64,000 bases of DNA from Oidiodendron maius Zn (lineage: Eukaryota > Ascomycota > Leotiomycetes > Myxotrichaceae), in the NCBI GenBank assembly GCA_000827325.1, contig KN832910.1:1-64000 (forward strand), in the 5' to 3' direction. The notes below the pieces were generated by a model. The model was given only the letters and a program-made list of their open reading frames with translations, was not told where the DNA came from and made no database searches. Position numbers and translations under genes: made by a program. How positions within the stretch are numbered: position 1 is the stretch's first letter; every line of letters begins with the position of its first letter. Positions 22,894-33,789 of this stretch are shown in pieces.

Positions 22894-24629
22894 ATGACCC
22901 TCAAAAGCTTTGTCCTCATTGGGAACGACCAGACACCTCAAGAGGTCGAGGTAGACGCGACGCATAATCTGGAAGCGCTCAAGGTCAATGTAGCTGACAT
23001 TTTTAAGATCGCCGACCACTCAGGTATACCCTTGTGTTTAATCATTTTACACATGCAAAACTAATTTTTTAAGGCGTCTCCTTCCAAACTGAGAGAGAGG
23101 GAATTCTGAATAACTTGGATGAAATAAACAATGCTACACCACCAGTAGGCATCCTGATCGATGGTCATGGAGTGCGCGAGCCTCCGGGACCAAAAGGGCT
23201 CCCCATAGTTGGCAGCTACTACGAAGTTTATCCTGATCATCTGGGAAATCATCAACGCCTTTTTGAACAGTACGGACCAGTTGTCAAGACGACCGATTTC
23301 GGCCGCACAATTTACTATACAAATGACCCTTCAGTGGCTGCCGTATGCTTTGCCGAGGGCGGATATTGGGCAAAAATAATCAATTCTGATCATCCGCTAT
23401 TCGGAGTAAAAGATGAACTGGCCGGCGTCTTCCTCTCTGATTCGAACACCGAAGCATGGACTCAAGTGCATAAGTATCTAGCACCTGCACTCACTCCTAA
23501 AGCAGTGCGACACTATACTCCTCAGATGCAAGAAACGGCCGAAAAGGCTTTCGTTGTCTTTGATGAATTAGATCGGAGAGAGGAAGCATGGAACGTGTAC
23601 CAGTACATGTTCAAGATAGGGTCAACAGCAATAGGAAAACTAGCTCTCAATATGGATCTCCACCATTTTGACAGCGTCGATGCTCCACTCCATCGCCTTG
23701 TCACGTTAATTGGCGAGAGCCTGGAGCTAAACAAAAAGATTTCTACTTATGGTGATTGGTATGCCCATCTACCATTTGGAGATGCAGTACATCTAAGGGA
23801 GAACATGGCGGAAGTGGAAGGGATCGTTCAAGACACTGTCAATAACATCAGGAAAGATGGCAGCATCGAAGACCTTCCAATATCAGACTCTGCAATTCAA
23901 GCCTCATGCATTGTCGACCATCTCAGCCGAGCCGTCGATTCAAAAGGGGATAAGCTTCCTAAGAAGTATATTACTCACGCAACTACCGTGGCTGTGGGTG
24001 CCGGATTCGTAACGACTGCGAGTCTGCTCTCATGGTGTATCTTTTGTTTTGTCACATTTGAAGACACCCAAGAACGGTTCCTACAGGAGCTTGTCGACTA
24101 TGGGGTGACGGATCGAACAGTCTGGACGCCGGATCTAGCGAATTCTCTGCCATTCTTAGACAAATTCATCAAGGAGACTCAGCGTCTGCACAATCCATCC
24201 TATCAGCCTGGGCGCACTGCTTTGACTGACAATATTCTTCCTGGCGGCTACAAGATTCCGGCCGATGCTGTCATGATAATTGCTCTGCACCATCTGCACA
24301 ATAATCCCGCCCTATGGGACAATCCACATGAGTTCAACCCAGACCGGTGGGATACAGAGAAGGTCCAAAAACGACACAAGAACACCTACACGCCTTTTGC
24401 GGCAGGGCCTCGGATGTGTATTGGCTTCAACTTTGCGCTCCAGGAGGCTCGGGTCATCCTTTGTGAGCTCATCTACCGCTATCAGTTTTCCAGGGTTGAT
24501 GACGATCCAATCCAATATGACCCGTCATTTCAACTTATTAGGCCCATGAACCTGTTCGTGAAGGCAAGAAAGAGGACGGAATGGCCACGAAAGTCCGAGA
24601 AGGTAAAGGCGGGGGAAGAAAGAGGCTAA
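22894..24629 (+). CDS. cytochrome P450 with ubiquitin-like N-terminal extension
   Basis: Exons 22894-23023 and 23074-24629 (GTATAC donor, TTTAAG acceptor), 561 aa. Instead of a membrane anchor the protein starts with about 75 residues that look ubiquitin-like (MTLKSFVLIGND, then EVEVDATHNLEALK), ending in PPVGILIDGHGV. The P450 core then begins with REPPGPKGLPIVGSYYEVYP. Signatures: I-helix VGAGFVTTAS (the AGxxTT threonine site), K-helix ETQR (ExxR), a PERF-like NPDRW, and haem loop FAAGPRMCIG with Cys ~492. It should be a monooxygenase; fatty-acid or xenobiotic hydroxylation would fit the dehydrogenase and reductase neighbours but is not proven. The lack of a transmembrane helix implies a soluble or peripherally bound enzyme. 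It probably uses the adjacent b5 reductase or a general CPR. Confidence 0.9.
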
Positions 24630-25103
24630 GTAGTTTTGAGGTGCGAAAATGTGAGGAGTGCCCAGCAGTGATGGATATGCCCGTACCGAGATATATTTTT
24701 GAGGGGGGTAGATAGGCATCTTAGTATAGAGCAAATGCGTAGCTAGTATACGGTAAATTGAGTGATGTGGAACATAATATTCTTCTTCTCACTACCTAGG
24801 TCACTAAGGTAAGCAGAACCCTCTGTGCGACATTGGAATGAAATTTGGCTTCTTTACAAAGTCCCTTGTCCTGGAGCTTGAAACTCGTCGTGCCCATGAT
24901 CATGTATAATTACACTCTAGCCTTTAATATAGTGTAAATCCTACAGCATTACTACTCACTATGTTTCCTTTGCCTGTAGTGATATTAGTGCTGTGCTGTG
25001 AGTAAAATGTAGAGCTTGGTAGTGCCGATATTGCCGGTAAGGCTAGGAAGTCGCCTTGCAGCTGCATTCTTCCCTTATGCAGGATAATCCGTCACTAGCG
25101 CGA
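24630..25103. other. intergenic, no gene seen
   Basis: 3' flank of the P450 gene and of the broken secreted-protein gene. No long frame, repeat or recognisable signal found. Confidence 0.5.
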
Positions 25104-25870
25104 CTAATCGTCGGCCGACCAACCCGCCGCTAGCTTATTCTGGCACGGCAGTTCTGGCCAGACTGTGACCCCGCATCTGCCAAGCCCGACTTGCCTCCGC
25201 CACCTTGAGTTGTAGCCGCAAGGCCAGCCTTGGCGAGAAGATAAAGAATGGGGGTGCAGATCAGCGTGGGCTAGACATTAAATAAAGCGCACTTACCATC
25301 AGTGGAGCCAAAAGTACTACTAGGGTCATTGAAGATATGTTCATTCCCTTTTACATAGCATGCATAGCCGGAGATGCCACCGCGCACAACAATCGAAACA
25401 TCGACTGGGTCAGGATTGGGTCGAGATTGGGAGGTGCAAAATTCCAGAATTTGCCGAGAGTATATTTTTTATCGATCCTCTGTGCCACGTCTGAAAGATT
25501 TCCCGAGAAGTCGTAGGAGATAGTCTCAGAGCCTGAGGAAGCAACACTTGTATCAGGATGACCTGGACCTTGACTCTCTTCCAGAGACTGAGTTCGATAT
25601 AGTCAGGATGACCTGGACCTTTACTCTCTTCCAGAGACTGAGTTCGATATAGACTAGCAGAGTTAAAATGACGAAGGTACTTCAGAAGCTTGATTTACTT
25701 ACTAGGAATGGTAAGAAAGCCCTTGTATTGCTTTCAAGGCTTCCGCCGCCTACAGCTTCGATCCCCTTGTTCAGAATCTCATTGGGAGAGAGTGCATTGC
25801 CTTTGATAGCGGAAGACTGGTACGAAAATATGCTGGCAACAAGTATGAGATTTAAAGTAGCCCAAACCAT
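25104..25870 (-). pseudogene. degraded small secreted protein gene, unknown family
   Basis: The minus strand starts with an ATG and a signal peptide-like segment (MVWATLNLILVASIFSYQSS) at 25870-25703, closed by a perfect GTAAGT donor. Further left the strand again looks coding: a stretch rich in Gly/Tyr/Cys (VVRGGISGYACYVKG) ends at a second GTAAGT donor near 25296, and a final exon from 25228 (WPCGYNSR...) ends at a stop at 25104. The pieces do not form one continuous frame, and a 50-bp tandem duplication lies in the middle exon. This looks like a recently broken secreted, cysteine-containing protein gene. The family is not recognised, so no function is offered. An unusual splice pattern rather than decay is the main alternative. 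Confidence 0.55.
25553..25652. repeat. 50-bp tandem duplication
   Basis: Two adjacent 50-bp units begin TCAGGATGACCTGGACCT at 25553 and 25603 and differ at one position. The near identity points to a recent event. Because 50 is not a multiple of three, it shifts the frame of the host gene. Confidence 0.95.
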
Positions 25871-26405
25871 CCTTTCAATGCCTTAGTATGTTATGCCGAG
25901 TCAAATATTTGGATATGTAGCTCGAAGGAAAACTATATTACTTGTAGGTGACCAGCTACAGTACTGCGTTATAGACTATTAGCCCCTTTCAGACGGATCT
26001 TGGATGCTGTCCCTGGATGGCTGACCAAGAATTTCATAATACTTACAACAGTGGCCACAAAACCATTTTCCCTTTGTGTTAGTACATGCAGAGGAGAATG
26101 TCAGGATCAGAGGTCATGGCAAGATATTCCCATTAGCCAGTTTGTCAAGGTAGCAATCTATACCGTAGGTATTGGACCCATAAGTTGCCTACTCTCATTT
26201 TTTGGCAGGGATAGTAAGCAAGACATATAATAGCGACTTTGCCTAAGCTATAAGCGATTACGAGGAGATTGGAAATGAACACCCAAGGCTAGCTTCTGAT
26301 GAATCATTACCCCAACCCCATTAGAAGAAATACCCAAATCTGAGTTTACATTGTTATTCCAAGGCCCGTTCATTCAGAATATAGTCCTCGTGAATAAAAC
26401 CCGAA
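25871..26405. other. intergenic, upstream of the medium-chain reductase
   Basis: A 76-codon plus-strand frame at 26000-26230 has no recognisable similarity and may be chance or a worn fragment. No repeats or clear promoter motifs were identified. Confidence 0.45.
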
Positions 26406-27537
26406 ATGAAAGAAGCGATAGTGAATCCGGACCTTACGGTTGACGTGCAAGACGATGCACCAATCCCCACACCATCGAATACCCAGGTTTTGATTAAGAT
26501 TATATGTGCTGGATGCAATCCGAAGGATTGGAAATATCCGTTCTTTTCTAAATTGAGTATCAACTCTGGTGATGACATGGCGGGTATTGTACATTCCGTT
26601 GGGACAGATGTACTTGAGTTCAAACCTGGTGATCGCGTTGCAGCCTTCCATACAATGCAAGGTCCGGGGGGTGCTTTTGCAGAGTACGGCCTCGCTGAGA
26701 GTTGGACAACATTCCACGTTCCTGATGGCACTAGCTTTGAGGAGGTAAGATTTAACATACTTCGCCCTTACGGTTTGGTCCCACAATACTGATATACAAG
26801 ATTGACAGGCGGCGACCATCCCTCTTGCGGGGTTTACTGCTGCCATCGGAATACATTGGCGCCTTAACCTTCCAATGCCCTGGAACCCTGCTACCAAACG
26901 CAACCCGTTGATAGTTTATGGAGCAGCTACAGCTGTTGGATCTTTCGCAATCAAACTTGCCACAAGGGCAAATATCCATCCAATTATTGCTATTGCTGGA
27001 GCTAGCGCCACATATGTTGAAACCTTGATAAAACAATCTGAGGGTGATGCTATTATCGACTATCGCAAGGGGAGCGACTATATGGTAGAAGGAATTAAGA
27101 ATGCTCTACAGGCCGCCGGTGTGCGAGACGTATTCCATGCGATTGATACAATTTGTAACCATGGTAGCTACCAAAATATATCCAAGTTGCTAGTGGACGG
27201 TGGCCATATAACCTTACTTAATCCTGGTAATGACTATAGTGCTATTCGAGAATCGCTCGAACGTTCAGTCACCTACGTCGGTATTGTTAATGGTGACATT
27301 AATACCGATTCTTGGCTTCAAGAACAAGCCAAGAAAGGCCTGGCGACGAATGGAAGGGACTTTGGACTTATCTGGTCTCGATTATTCACTAGTGGCCTGC
27401 AGGATGGATGGCTAGCGGGCCATCCCTACGAAGTATTGCCTGGGGGTTTGAATGCAATTAGTAGAGGGTTGTTGAGGCTAAAAGACGGCAAGGCGAATGC
27501 AGTTAAATATATATACAGAATCCCCGATACAACATAG
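26406..27537 (+). CDS. medium-chain zinc-less quinone/enoyl reductase (MDR, GroES-like)
   Basis: Exons 26406-26744 and 26809-27537 (GTAAGA donor, TTGACAG acceptor), 355 aa, phase-0 junction. The N-terminal GroES-like fold shows VLIKIICAGCNPKDWKYP and DDMAGIVHSVG...FKPGDRVAAFH; the Rossmann part shows YGAATAVGSFAIKLA for NAD(P) binding. The structural-zinc cysteines and catalytic zinc ligands of alcohol dehydrogenases are absent, so this is a reductase of the quinone oxidoreductase or trans-enoyl reductase (toxD/LovC-like) type that reduces C=C bonds with NADPH. Cytosolic, no signal peptide. It lies 1.8 kb from the P450 and upstream of an aldo-keto reductase on the same strand, which suits a small metabolic cluster. 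Substrate unknown. Confidence 0.88.
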
Positions 27538-28124
27538 TCGGTAGGGGGTGATGTTCTCTTGGGAATTTGTTGAAGCTTGCTTCATATAATTGGCGCCGTG
27601 TTGATTACTTAATAAGTGGTTGTGTGTCTGTTATTTGAACCCTTATGGGAGCGGACCTTAAATTTTGAAACGCTACCTTTTGGCAGAATACTGGAACAAG
27701 AAACTTTGGCACTGCGTAACTTTACGGAAGAAAATAATACTGGAAAGGGAAGTGATCGGCATAGGCGTGAATGTATCCGTTGTCCAGCTGCTGACGAGAC
27801 GAGTGATATTGGTAATGCTTTGATATGCTGAGTCAATGTCCATTTCTTAGCCGCTCCTCGAGGCAGGCTGTTCCGAATAGGTTATATAGACATTCTGCCT
27901 GTGTGAGAACCATCAGGTCTATCTGGAAGGGCATCTTAGTTTTCGTCAATACTGTATATCGAATTATTCGTCTCTGCATAGAAGTTCGAAATCTTAAAAT
28001 ACTGTACGTCGTCTCATCTTGACTTTGAACACATCATAGTCTCGTATCTTGGAATTAACGACAATTCACAGAGCTTAACCGCTGCTGTATAATACAACAT
28101 ACGCATTTGCACCTCAGCCTCAGA
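27538..28124. other. intergenic between two reductase genes
   Basis: Short open frames overlap on both strands at 27609-27836 but show no family signature. It holds the promoter of the aldo-keto reductase. Confidence 0.5.
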
Positions 28125-29223
28125 ATGCCTGAGCTACTTGGGAGACCGATAGGGGAGGTCGGTTACGGTTTAATGGGTATCGTTCTCTTCCAGCTCATCC
28201 GTACAAGCAGTTAACTCTCCGCAGGCTTGACCTGGCGAATGCGACCAATGTCAGATGAGGATGCTTTTGCGGCAATGAGAGCTGCACTAGAGCTTGGATG
28301 CAATTGCTGGAATGGCGGACAATTTTACGGGTCTCCGGACGCAAACTCATTGCATCTGCTCAGCCGATACTATGCCAAGTATCCCGAGGATGCTGGAAAG
28401 GTTGTCGTAAATATCAAAGGTGCCATTGATGTCAAGAGGTTCCAACCGGACGGTAGCCCCGAAGCCGTGCGTCGGTCAGAAAACGATTGTTTGAAGGCAT
28501 TGGGGGATATAGGCAGGATCGATATCTTTGAGTGCGCGAGGGTAGACACAAAGACACCTCTCGAGACGACACTGAAGACACTGGAGGAGTTTGTTACGGT
28601 TGGAAAGATCGGTGGCATAGCGCTGTCCGAGGTCAGTGCCGCAACGATCAGGCGGGCGGCCGCGATCACCAAGATCGCCGTGGTGGAGGTGGAAGTTAGT
28701 CTGTGGGCGACGGATATCTTTCACAACGGCGTTGCAGCTGCCTGCGCTGAATATGATATACAAATCCATGCGTAAGATACAGAGCCCGAGCGAAGATTGA
28801 AGTAATTCGCATTTGCTAAATGCTAGCAGTTATTCCCCGATCGGAAGAGGCGTCTTGGCAGGACAAATTGAATCACTCAAAGACCTTTCGGAAAAAGGAC
28901 GATATGAGAGCAGCCCGCGGCTCCAGCCCGATAACTTCAATACAAATGCAAAGCTCATCCATGCTCTTCAAGGATTTGCAAAGCGGAAAGGTTGTACACC
29001 GGCACAGCTCGCGATTAATTGGTTGAGATGCCAGTCTAAGAGGAAAGGAAATCCAGAGATCATCCCTATTCCAGGTGCCAGCTCTGAAAAACGCGTCACA
29101 GAGAATGGAACAATCATCGAGCTGACTGAAGATGACTTGACAGAGATTGACGATCTTCTGGCCAAATTTGCGATCGTGGGGGCTAGAGTTGGAGGGCCAA
29201 TGGCAAATTATGCAGACCTCTGA
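28125..29223 (+). CDS. aldo-keto reductase, pyridoxal reductase-like (AKR8)
   Basis: Three exons: 28125-28176, 28225-28771 and 28830-29223 (an acceptor at 28827 adds one residue), about 330 aa. The start MPELLGRPIGEVGYGLMGLTWR is split by the first intron and restores the usual AKR beginning. The barrel shows FYGS with the catalytic Tyr, VVVNIKGA with the Lys, FECARVD in place of the usual His strand, GGIALSEV, and AYSPIGRGVLAGQ around the second junction; IPIPGASSEKRV is the NADPH-binding end. These features match yeast pyridoxal reductase Plr1, which makes pyridoxine from pyridoxal with NADPH. Fungal paralogues often sit in metabolite clusters and may have other aldehyde substrates. Full-length, apparently functional. 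Confidence 0.88.
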
Positions 29224-29652
29224 GAATGTCACCGCGGTGACCTACGGGACTGTTTTGAGCGTGGTCGTTCTTGCTAGCACCGACGACACAGAATCAAGAT
29301 AAGCAGAGCTTATGATATGGGTGTTTCTTCTATTATGTGTGAACTTACTCACTTATTGGTAATATATACGTCGATTACTTTGTATTGCATTTCCACTTTG
29401 ATGAAACTGGCTTCAGAGTAGGGGCCTTAAAGGAGGGAGATGTATGTGCTGGAAGAGGTGAAATAGGCAAAACAATTTAATATAAGAATACTAGGTGTAG
29501 ATTAACTACAGCAGTCAGTATTATACAGCGACAACGCTATATAGAGTCTTGGTATGGGGATCGATTGTGTAATGAGTCAATCCCTTTATTAGAGACTTTA
29601 GTGCACTTTTGTCACCAGTCTTTCCTCCACCCAACCTTTTACGCTCAGTTGT
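29224..29652. other. intergenic between convergent genes
   Basis: Contains the 3' ends of the aldo-keto reductase and the secreted propeller-like gene. No gene or repeat detected. Confidence 0.5.
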
Positions 29653-30705
29653 TCAATACTCAAATGGACTATCCGCCACAGCCTCATAAACATAAAGCGT
29701 TGAGTTGTGCTGATCGGGCATCCAGTACAGCCTTAATTTGCCGTCTACCACCGCAACATCTACAGGGTTTTCGGTAATAGAGACTCCTAGCTCACTTCTC
29801 ATAATAATGGGAACCTCAGCAAGCGGAAGCATAGTCTCCAAGTCCACAAGAGCAATACCACCAAGGTTGTAGGTGCCGATTGTTGCCACTCCTGAGCAAA
29901 GCATGACGCCTCTGCCGGCGAACGCTCGGGGATGTCCTAGAAACTTGCAGTCTTGGTAATCGACATAGTAAGATGGATTTCGGGTGACTTGTAGAGCAGG
30001 GGTATCAGTAGGTGGAGTTTCGAGTTTCTGGTGCAAATTCCAAGTTGATGCATTGCGAGAACCCCAGTTAAGGGTTACGATGTTGTCAGTTTGAGTGTTG
30101 TGGACGATTCCACCTTCGTGGTCATTAGTATGTAAGATCGGCGTGGGCTCAAGAGTCCGTGGATCAATCCGAACGACTGTGGCTGTAGTGTTGGGGCGAT
30201 ATTGCGCAATAGTGGCCCAGATATATTCCCCATCATAGTCAAGGCCCCCGTTATGGTATTCAATGGCACCAATTTCCGTCAGAGTGGCATCAGCAATGCG
30301 ATTGCCGGCACTATCAAACACAATCAGATGAGCAAATCCTGCCCCAGCAGTACGATCAGTTCCGTTGATGATAGTGCCATTTCCGTATGAAACAGTCGCA
30401 GTCGTGTATTCTCCAGCGCTGATGAAATAACGATCACTTCCAATCCTAACCATACCTTCCGGCTCATAGGTGTCCCCTTCGAACTTAACTGTGTCTACAA
30501 GATTCCAGACCGTGCTCCGCCCCAGGTCCTGGAAGAGCTCTACAATTTTATCACACTCTGATGCAGCAAATGGTAGAGGTAAGGTTCTCCCTGGCACAAA
30601 GGGTACACCTGGCTGCAGTACAGTAATATTGAGAGCAATTGTCCTGCTGATGGATGAGAGACCCAAAAAACCCCCCCAAAGAAAACTTAGAGATCCAGAG
30701 CGCAT
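29653..30705 (-). CDS. secreted propeller-like protein (DUF6454-like)
   Basis: Single exon. The first true ATG is at 30705, giving 350 aa that begin MRSGSLSFLWGGFLGL, a likely signal peptide ending near ALN. The body has repeated strand-turn patterns: YEPEGMVRIGSDRYFISAGE, GFAHLIVFDSAGNRI, EIGAIEYHNGGLDYDGEYIW, HTNDHEGGIVHN and NLGGIALVDLE, all typical of beta-propellers. Several N-x-S/T sites suggest glycosylation. I believe it belongs to the family called DUF6454, found in fungi and bacteria; this assignment is from memory and the function is unknown. An extracellular binding or lactonase-like role is possible. Its convergent orientation relative to the AKR gene argues against a shared promoter. 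Confidence 0.8.
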   Translation of the reverse strand: MRSGSLSFLWGGFLGLSSISRTIALNITVLQPGVPFVPGRTLPLPFAASECDKIVELFQDLGRSTVWNLVDTVKFEGDTYEPEGMVRIGSDRYFISAGEYTTATVSYGNGTIINGTDRTAGAGFAHLIVFDSAGNRIADATLTEIGAIEYHNGGLDYDGEYIWATIAQYRPNTTATVVRIDPRTLEPTPILHTNDHEGGIVHNTQTDNIVTLNWGSRNASTWNLHQKLETPPTDTPALQVTRNPSYYVDYQDCKFLGHPRAFAGRGVMLCSGVATIGTYNLGGIALVDLETMLPLAEVPIIMRSELGVSITENPVDVAVVDGKLRLYWMPDQHNSTLYVYEAVADSPFEY

Positions 30706-31567
30706 TTTGCTATTGCATTGAGGGCATGGAGGGAGAGGAGAACGTGAGTATGATGGCAACGGCCAGTCCTGATGTATCCGAGTTTTGGCGAGTAGAAGAT
30801 AAATTGTCGTACAAATTTGGCATTCTTGGAGGTAAATACTAGTAATTTATACTTCAGGAATGTTTTAAAATATAAAAGGTACCTAGATAATGCGCCACGT
30901 TGCGCCCCCTGAAAGTTTCATTGGCTCTTACGGCGCTCAGCTATCTATCAGATCGACACCCTTTCCCCTTTGTGAGGTGTTGGAAGTTTCCAGAAGCCCC
31001 AACTGAGGGAGGAAAGTGGGCACTGAATCTCTGGGTTCTCGAGCTATATACGAATATAATAAATCTGTGAAACCCGTGTCCCGTGTCGGCATCTCACCTG
31101 AAAAATTTAAGGGGGCGGGGGTGGGTCATGGTGGCGCAGTGCATTTGGCAGAGGCAACATGTTAGTTCAGAACAAATCCTTAAATGTCTATTAGGTGTCC
31201 TCCTTGCACTCAAGACAAGCCTGTAGTGCTACTAACTACAAAAGGGTTCAATTATTAAAATAAGGAAATGAATTACGTCGTGATTTAGTATCTTTCATCC
31301 AGGAGTGTGGCGTAACCCACTACCATAGTACAATATAATACGGATTAATACAATACCACGACATATATAGTAGAGATTCCTAAAATTTATACGTACTATT
31401 AATACTCCAGTAACACGGTCGTATTACTATACGTACTAGATAGCTGGATAGGCATAAAATTGAGGCTCAAAAATTAGACTTCCGATGTGGGAATAGCGGA
31501 AGATATCTCATTCCACTTCGTACCCCCGCGATCCCCTGGCCGGCGCGTGAGCTACGCGAGAATTGTT

Positions 31568-31726
31568 TTATTCACACCACTCCAAAGAGCGCGGGACTTG
31601 CTTAGTGTCCGACCACACTTTCTGCAACCAGTCGACGTTGACATAGTGAATGAGGCCGGGGCTGGTAATGGCGTTCGTGAAGCAGAGACCCACAGCAAAG
31701 CGGGCAAGATATCTGCTCTCAAGCAA
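31568..31726 (-). other. candidate terminal exon of an unknown minus-strand gene
   Basis: After a CTAG acceptor the minus strand reads 52 codons to a stop, including FAVGLCFTNAITSPGLIHYV and DWLQKVWSDTKQVPRSLEW. Its residue mix (Trp, Tyr, Val, hydrophobic spacing) looks more like protein than noise. No convincing partner exon was found upstream, and no family is recognised. It could be the remnant of a lost gene. Confidence 0.3.
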
Positions 31727-32076
31727 CTAGACCCTCATGGAGTGAGACAAGAGATAGAAAAGGACTCTCTGACTTAGATAGCACATGGAGTATCAAAGGT
31801 CTAGACAGTAGTGTAAATGGCTTTGCCACAACTCACAAATGGGGAGCAGTTGGTGGCGTACCTGTGCAGCGGCCGTGGAGAATGCTCGTTATTGGTGATT
31901 TACGAGCTGTGAAACGAAGAATACGACATGCCTTCGATCACGAAGCATCACATGACCATGTCTAAACCCTGATTTGACCCCGGTCTCCCGTCTTGACTCG
32001 GTGATGCGGGAATGAGAGGTTCAGGAAGAACATGCCGTGATGGGAATGGCGCTGGACGTATCAGGGGGAATGGCAG

Positions 32077-32499
32077 GTGACAACTGCAAAATACGACACA
32101 ATAAATCGATTGAGAGCGAACCTCAGCGGAAAGCCGGATGAAAAGCAGCAGGGAATTGCGGTCGGCCTGGAACCTCCTGACCTCGTATACCACACGAACG
32201 CGCACAAAGAGCAGCGCCTTGACCTGTCCATTGAGGCGTTTGATGTAGATTCTAACATGGATCTGCTAGCAACAACGTTGATGCGCCTTAAGGTTCTTTA
32301 TTCCGAATTCTCTCCGGCGTCGCGGCCTCGACAAAGGATTAGATGCGCACCGGAAGATGATACCGGACTTCTCGATATGAGGCACAGTGAACGCTCGAGG
32401 AAGAAGATCTATGCCGCCTTCCCTCACCGGACTTCACATACGCTCCATGTACTGTGTTCCCCGAGGCCTAAAATCCTCCTTGCTAAAGGCAATTCATAA
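32077..32499 (+). CDS. hypothetical protein, doubtful
   Basis: A 140-codon frame beginning with ATG (MTTAKYDTINRLRANLSG). It is hydrophilic and rich in Arg, Asp and Ser, with no recognisable domain, signal or membrane segment. Minus-strand frames overlap it, so it may be accidental. Kept because it is the longest frame in the gap and has an in-context start. Confidence 0.2.
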   Translation: MTTAKYDTINRLRANLSGKPDEKQQGIAVGLEPPDLVYHTNAHKEQRLDLSIEAFDVDSNMDLLATTLMRLKVLYSEFSPASRPRQRIRCAPEDDTGLLDMRHSERSRKKIYAAFPHRTSHTLHVLCSPRPKILLAKGNS

Positions 32500-33048
32500 C
32501 TCGAACATCAGCTCCGTTCGATATGTTGGTCCATCTGCCGGGTTAGTTGCCTGTCACCCACTCACGTGACGGATGGGCTGGTTTGGAACTTTCCAAACAC
32601 AGCTCTAATCGAGGAGCCAACGGAATGATTAGCTACTAGAATAGAAGCATGCCCCCGTATGTGTGCACTTTATCTATAATCGGGCTGCAACTGGTATCAC
32701 ATTTGACAACTGTTAAGCTCTAATACGAGATGGATCGGCTTTGAATTGGCTTCTGCGTTACCCCGCAGTCACACGAGGCGGGCTGTTGGACAAGTCCCGT
32801 CGTGATTTGTTGTGGCTTTGCAGAATACGAGAACAAACTGATGATCTCCACGGGATTGGTTGGACAACATTCCGTATATTATGGTGCCTCTCCCGGTTAC
32901 GTCAAGTTCCCTCTCCATCCCATTTATCCTTCTATATTAATGATAAAGGTTGGTTTGGGTCCGCTTGCGCTACTTTGACGATACTCGCTCTATCTAAATA
33001 CACTCGTTACAAACCATACCCGTTAACATTCCACGCGCATCTTCCAAA

Positions 33049-33789
33049 ATGAGGTTCTCTTCATTCACTTACCTCGCGATGGTCCTCGCGACCTGCCCAA
33101 CCACCGTTCATTGTTGGGATACAACAACAAGTTCCCCAGTCTACCCGACAACGAGCTCCCCAATCTACCCGACAACGAGCTCCCCAGTCTACCCAACAAC
33201 AAGCACCTGCGTAACGGTTACCCAAACCACGGGTTCAACTTGTCCACCTATCTATTCCTGTGTTGTGCCCGAATGTATCGTCGCGAAGACTGTAACCTTT
33301 GATTGTAATTGCGCCAGTGTCTACACCACCACAGCCTGCGAAACCGCTTGCCGAACTGGATGCGCCACTACAACTATAGTAATATACCCTCCTTGCCCGA
33401 CCTCAGAATCATCCCCGACTTCATCATCGACCTCCGCTTTACTATCGTCCTCTGCCTCTACTTCGTCTTCAACTTACTGGCTAAACTCAACTGTTACCAC
33501 ATCGTCACCCTCAATTTGTTCAACCTCAACCGAAAGCCTTCCGCCCCCTCCACCAACATCTCCCACTAGTCCCACCACGACAGTTACTGTAACCTCCTCT
33601 CCGCCTAGCAGCTTACCTTCAGGCACAGGAACACAGCCGGTCACTACGCTCCAGAGCGCAGCCACTTCAACTACAACGGGTCTTACCAGTCCAACAATTC
33701 CGATTGGTAGCGCGCCCAGAAACGGGTTCAGCATTCTTGGGGGCGGCGTCTTGGCAGGTCTAGTCGGAGTCGTTGTCGGGATGTTGTAA
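33049..33789 (+). CDS. GPI-anchored Ser/Thr-rich cell wall protein
   Basis: 246 aa, no intron. Residues 1-22 are a signal peptide (MRFSSFTYLAMVLATCP). Then come three and a half copies of an eight-residue repeat SSPVYPTT (residues ~27-52), encoded by 24-bp units, a cysteine-rich core (CPPIYSCVVPECIV...DCNC...CETACRTGC, residues ~70-105), a long Ser/Thr/Pro stretch suited to O-mannosylation and a C-terminal hydrophobic tail (FSILGGGVLAGLVGVVVGML). This is the layout of GPI-anchored wall proteins. A small residue near SAPRNG could be the anchor site. Likely located on the plasma membrane or wall surface. It lies beside a second surface-protein gene, separated from it by a transposon. Confidence 0.88.
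   Translation: MRFSSFTYLAMVLATCPTTVHCWDTTTSSPVYPTTSSPIYPTTSSPVYPTTSTCVTVTQTTGSTCPPIYSCVVPECIVAKTVTFDCNCASVYTTTACETACRTGCATTTIVIYPPCPTSESSPTSSSTSALLSSSASTSSSTYWLNSTVTTSSPSICSTSTESLPPPPPTSPTSPTTTVTVTSSPPSSLPSGTGTQPVTTLQSAATSTTTGLTSPTIPIGSAPRNGFSILGGGVLAGLVGVVVGML

Larger units (their letters stand above)
30706..33048. other. long intergenic region with unassigned open frames
   Basis: Mixed composition, AT-rich around 31250-31470. Open frames on both strands between 31480 and 32600 do not match any family I know. The best coding-like piece is a minus-strand exon candidate at 31726-31568 (listed separately). 32600-33048 carries the promoter of the GPI protein gene, with a TATATTAA word near 32932. 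Confidence 0.45.

Noticed and set aside
26354-27036. Minus-strand frames of 94-177 codons
   Set aside because: Opposite to the medium-chain reductase exons, with no family signature.
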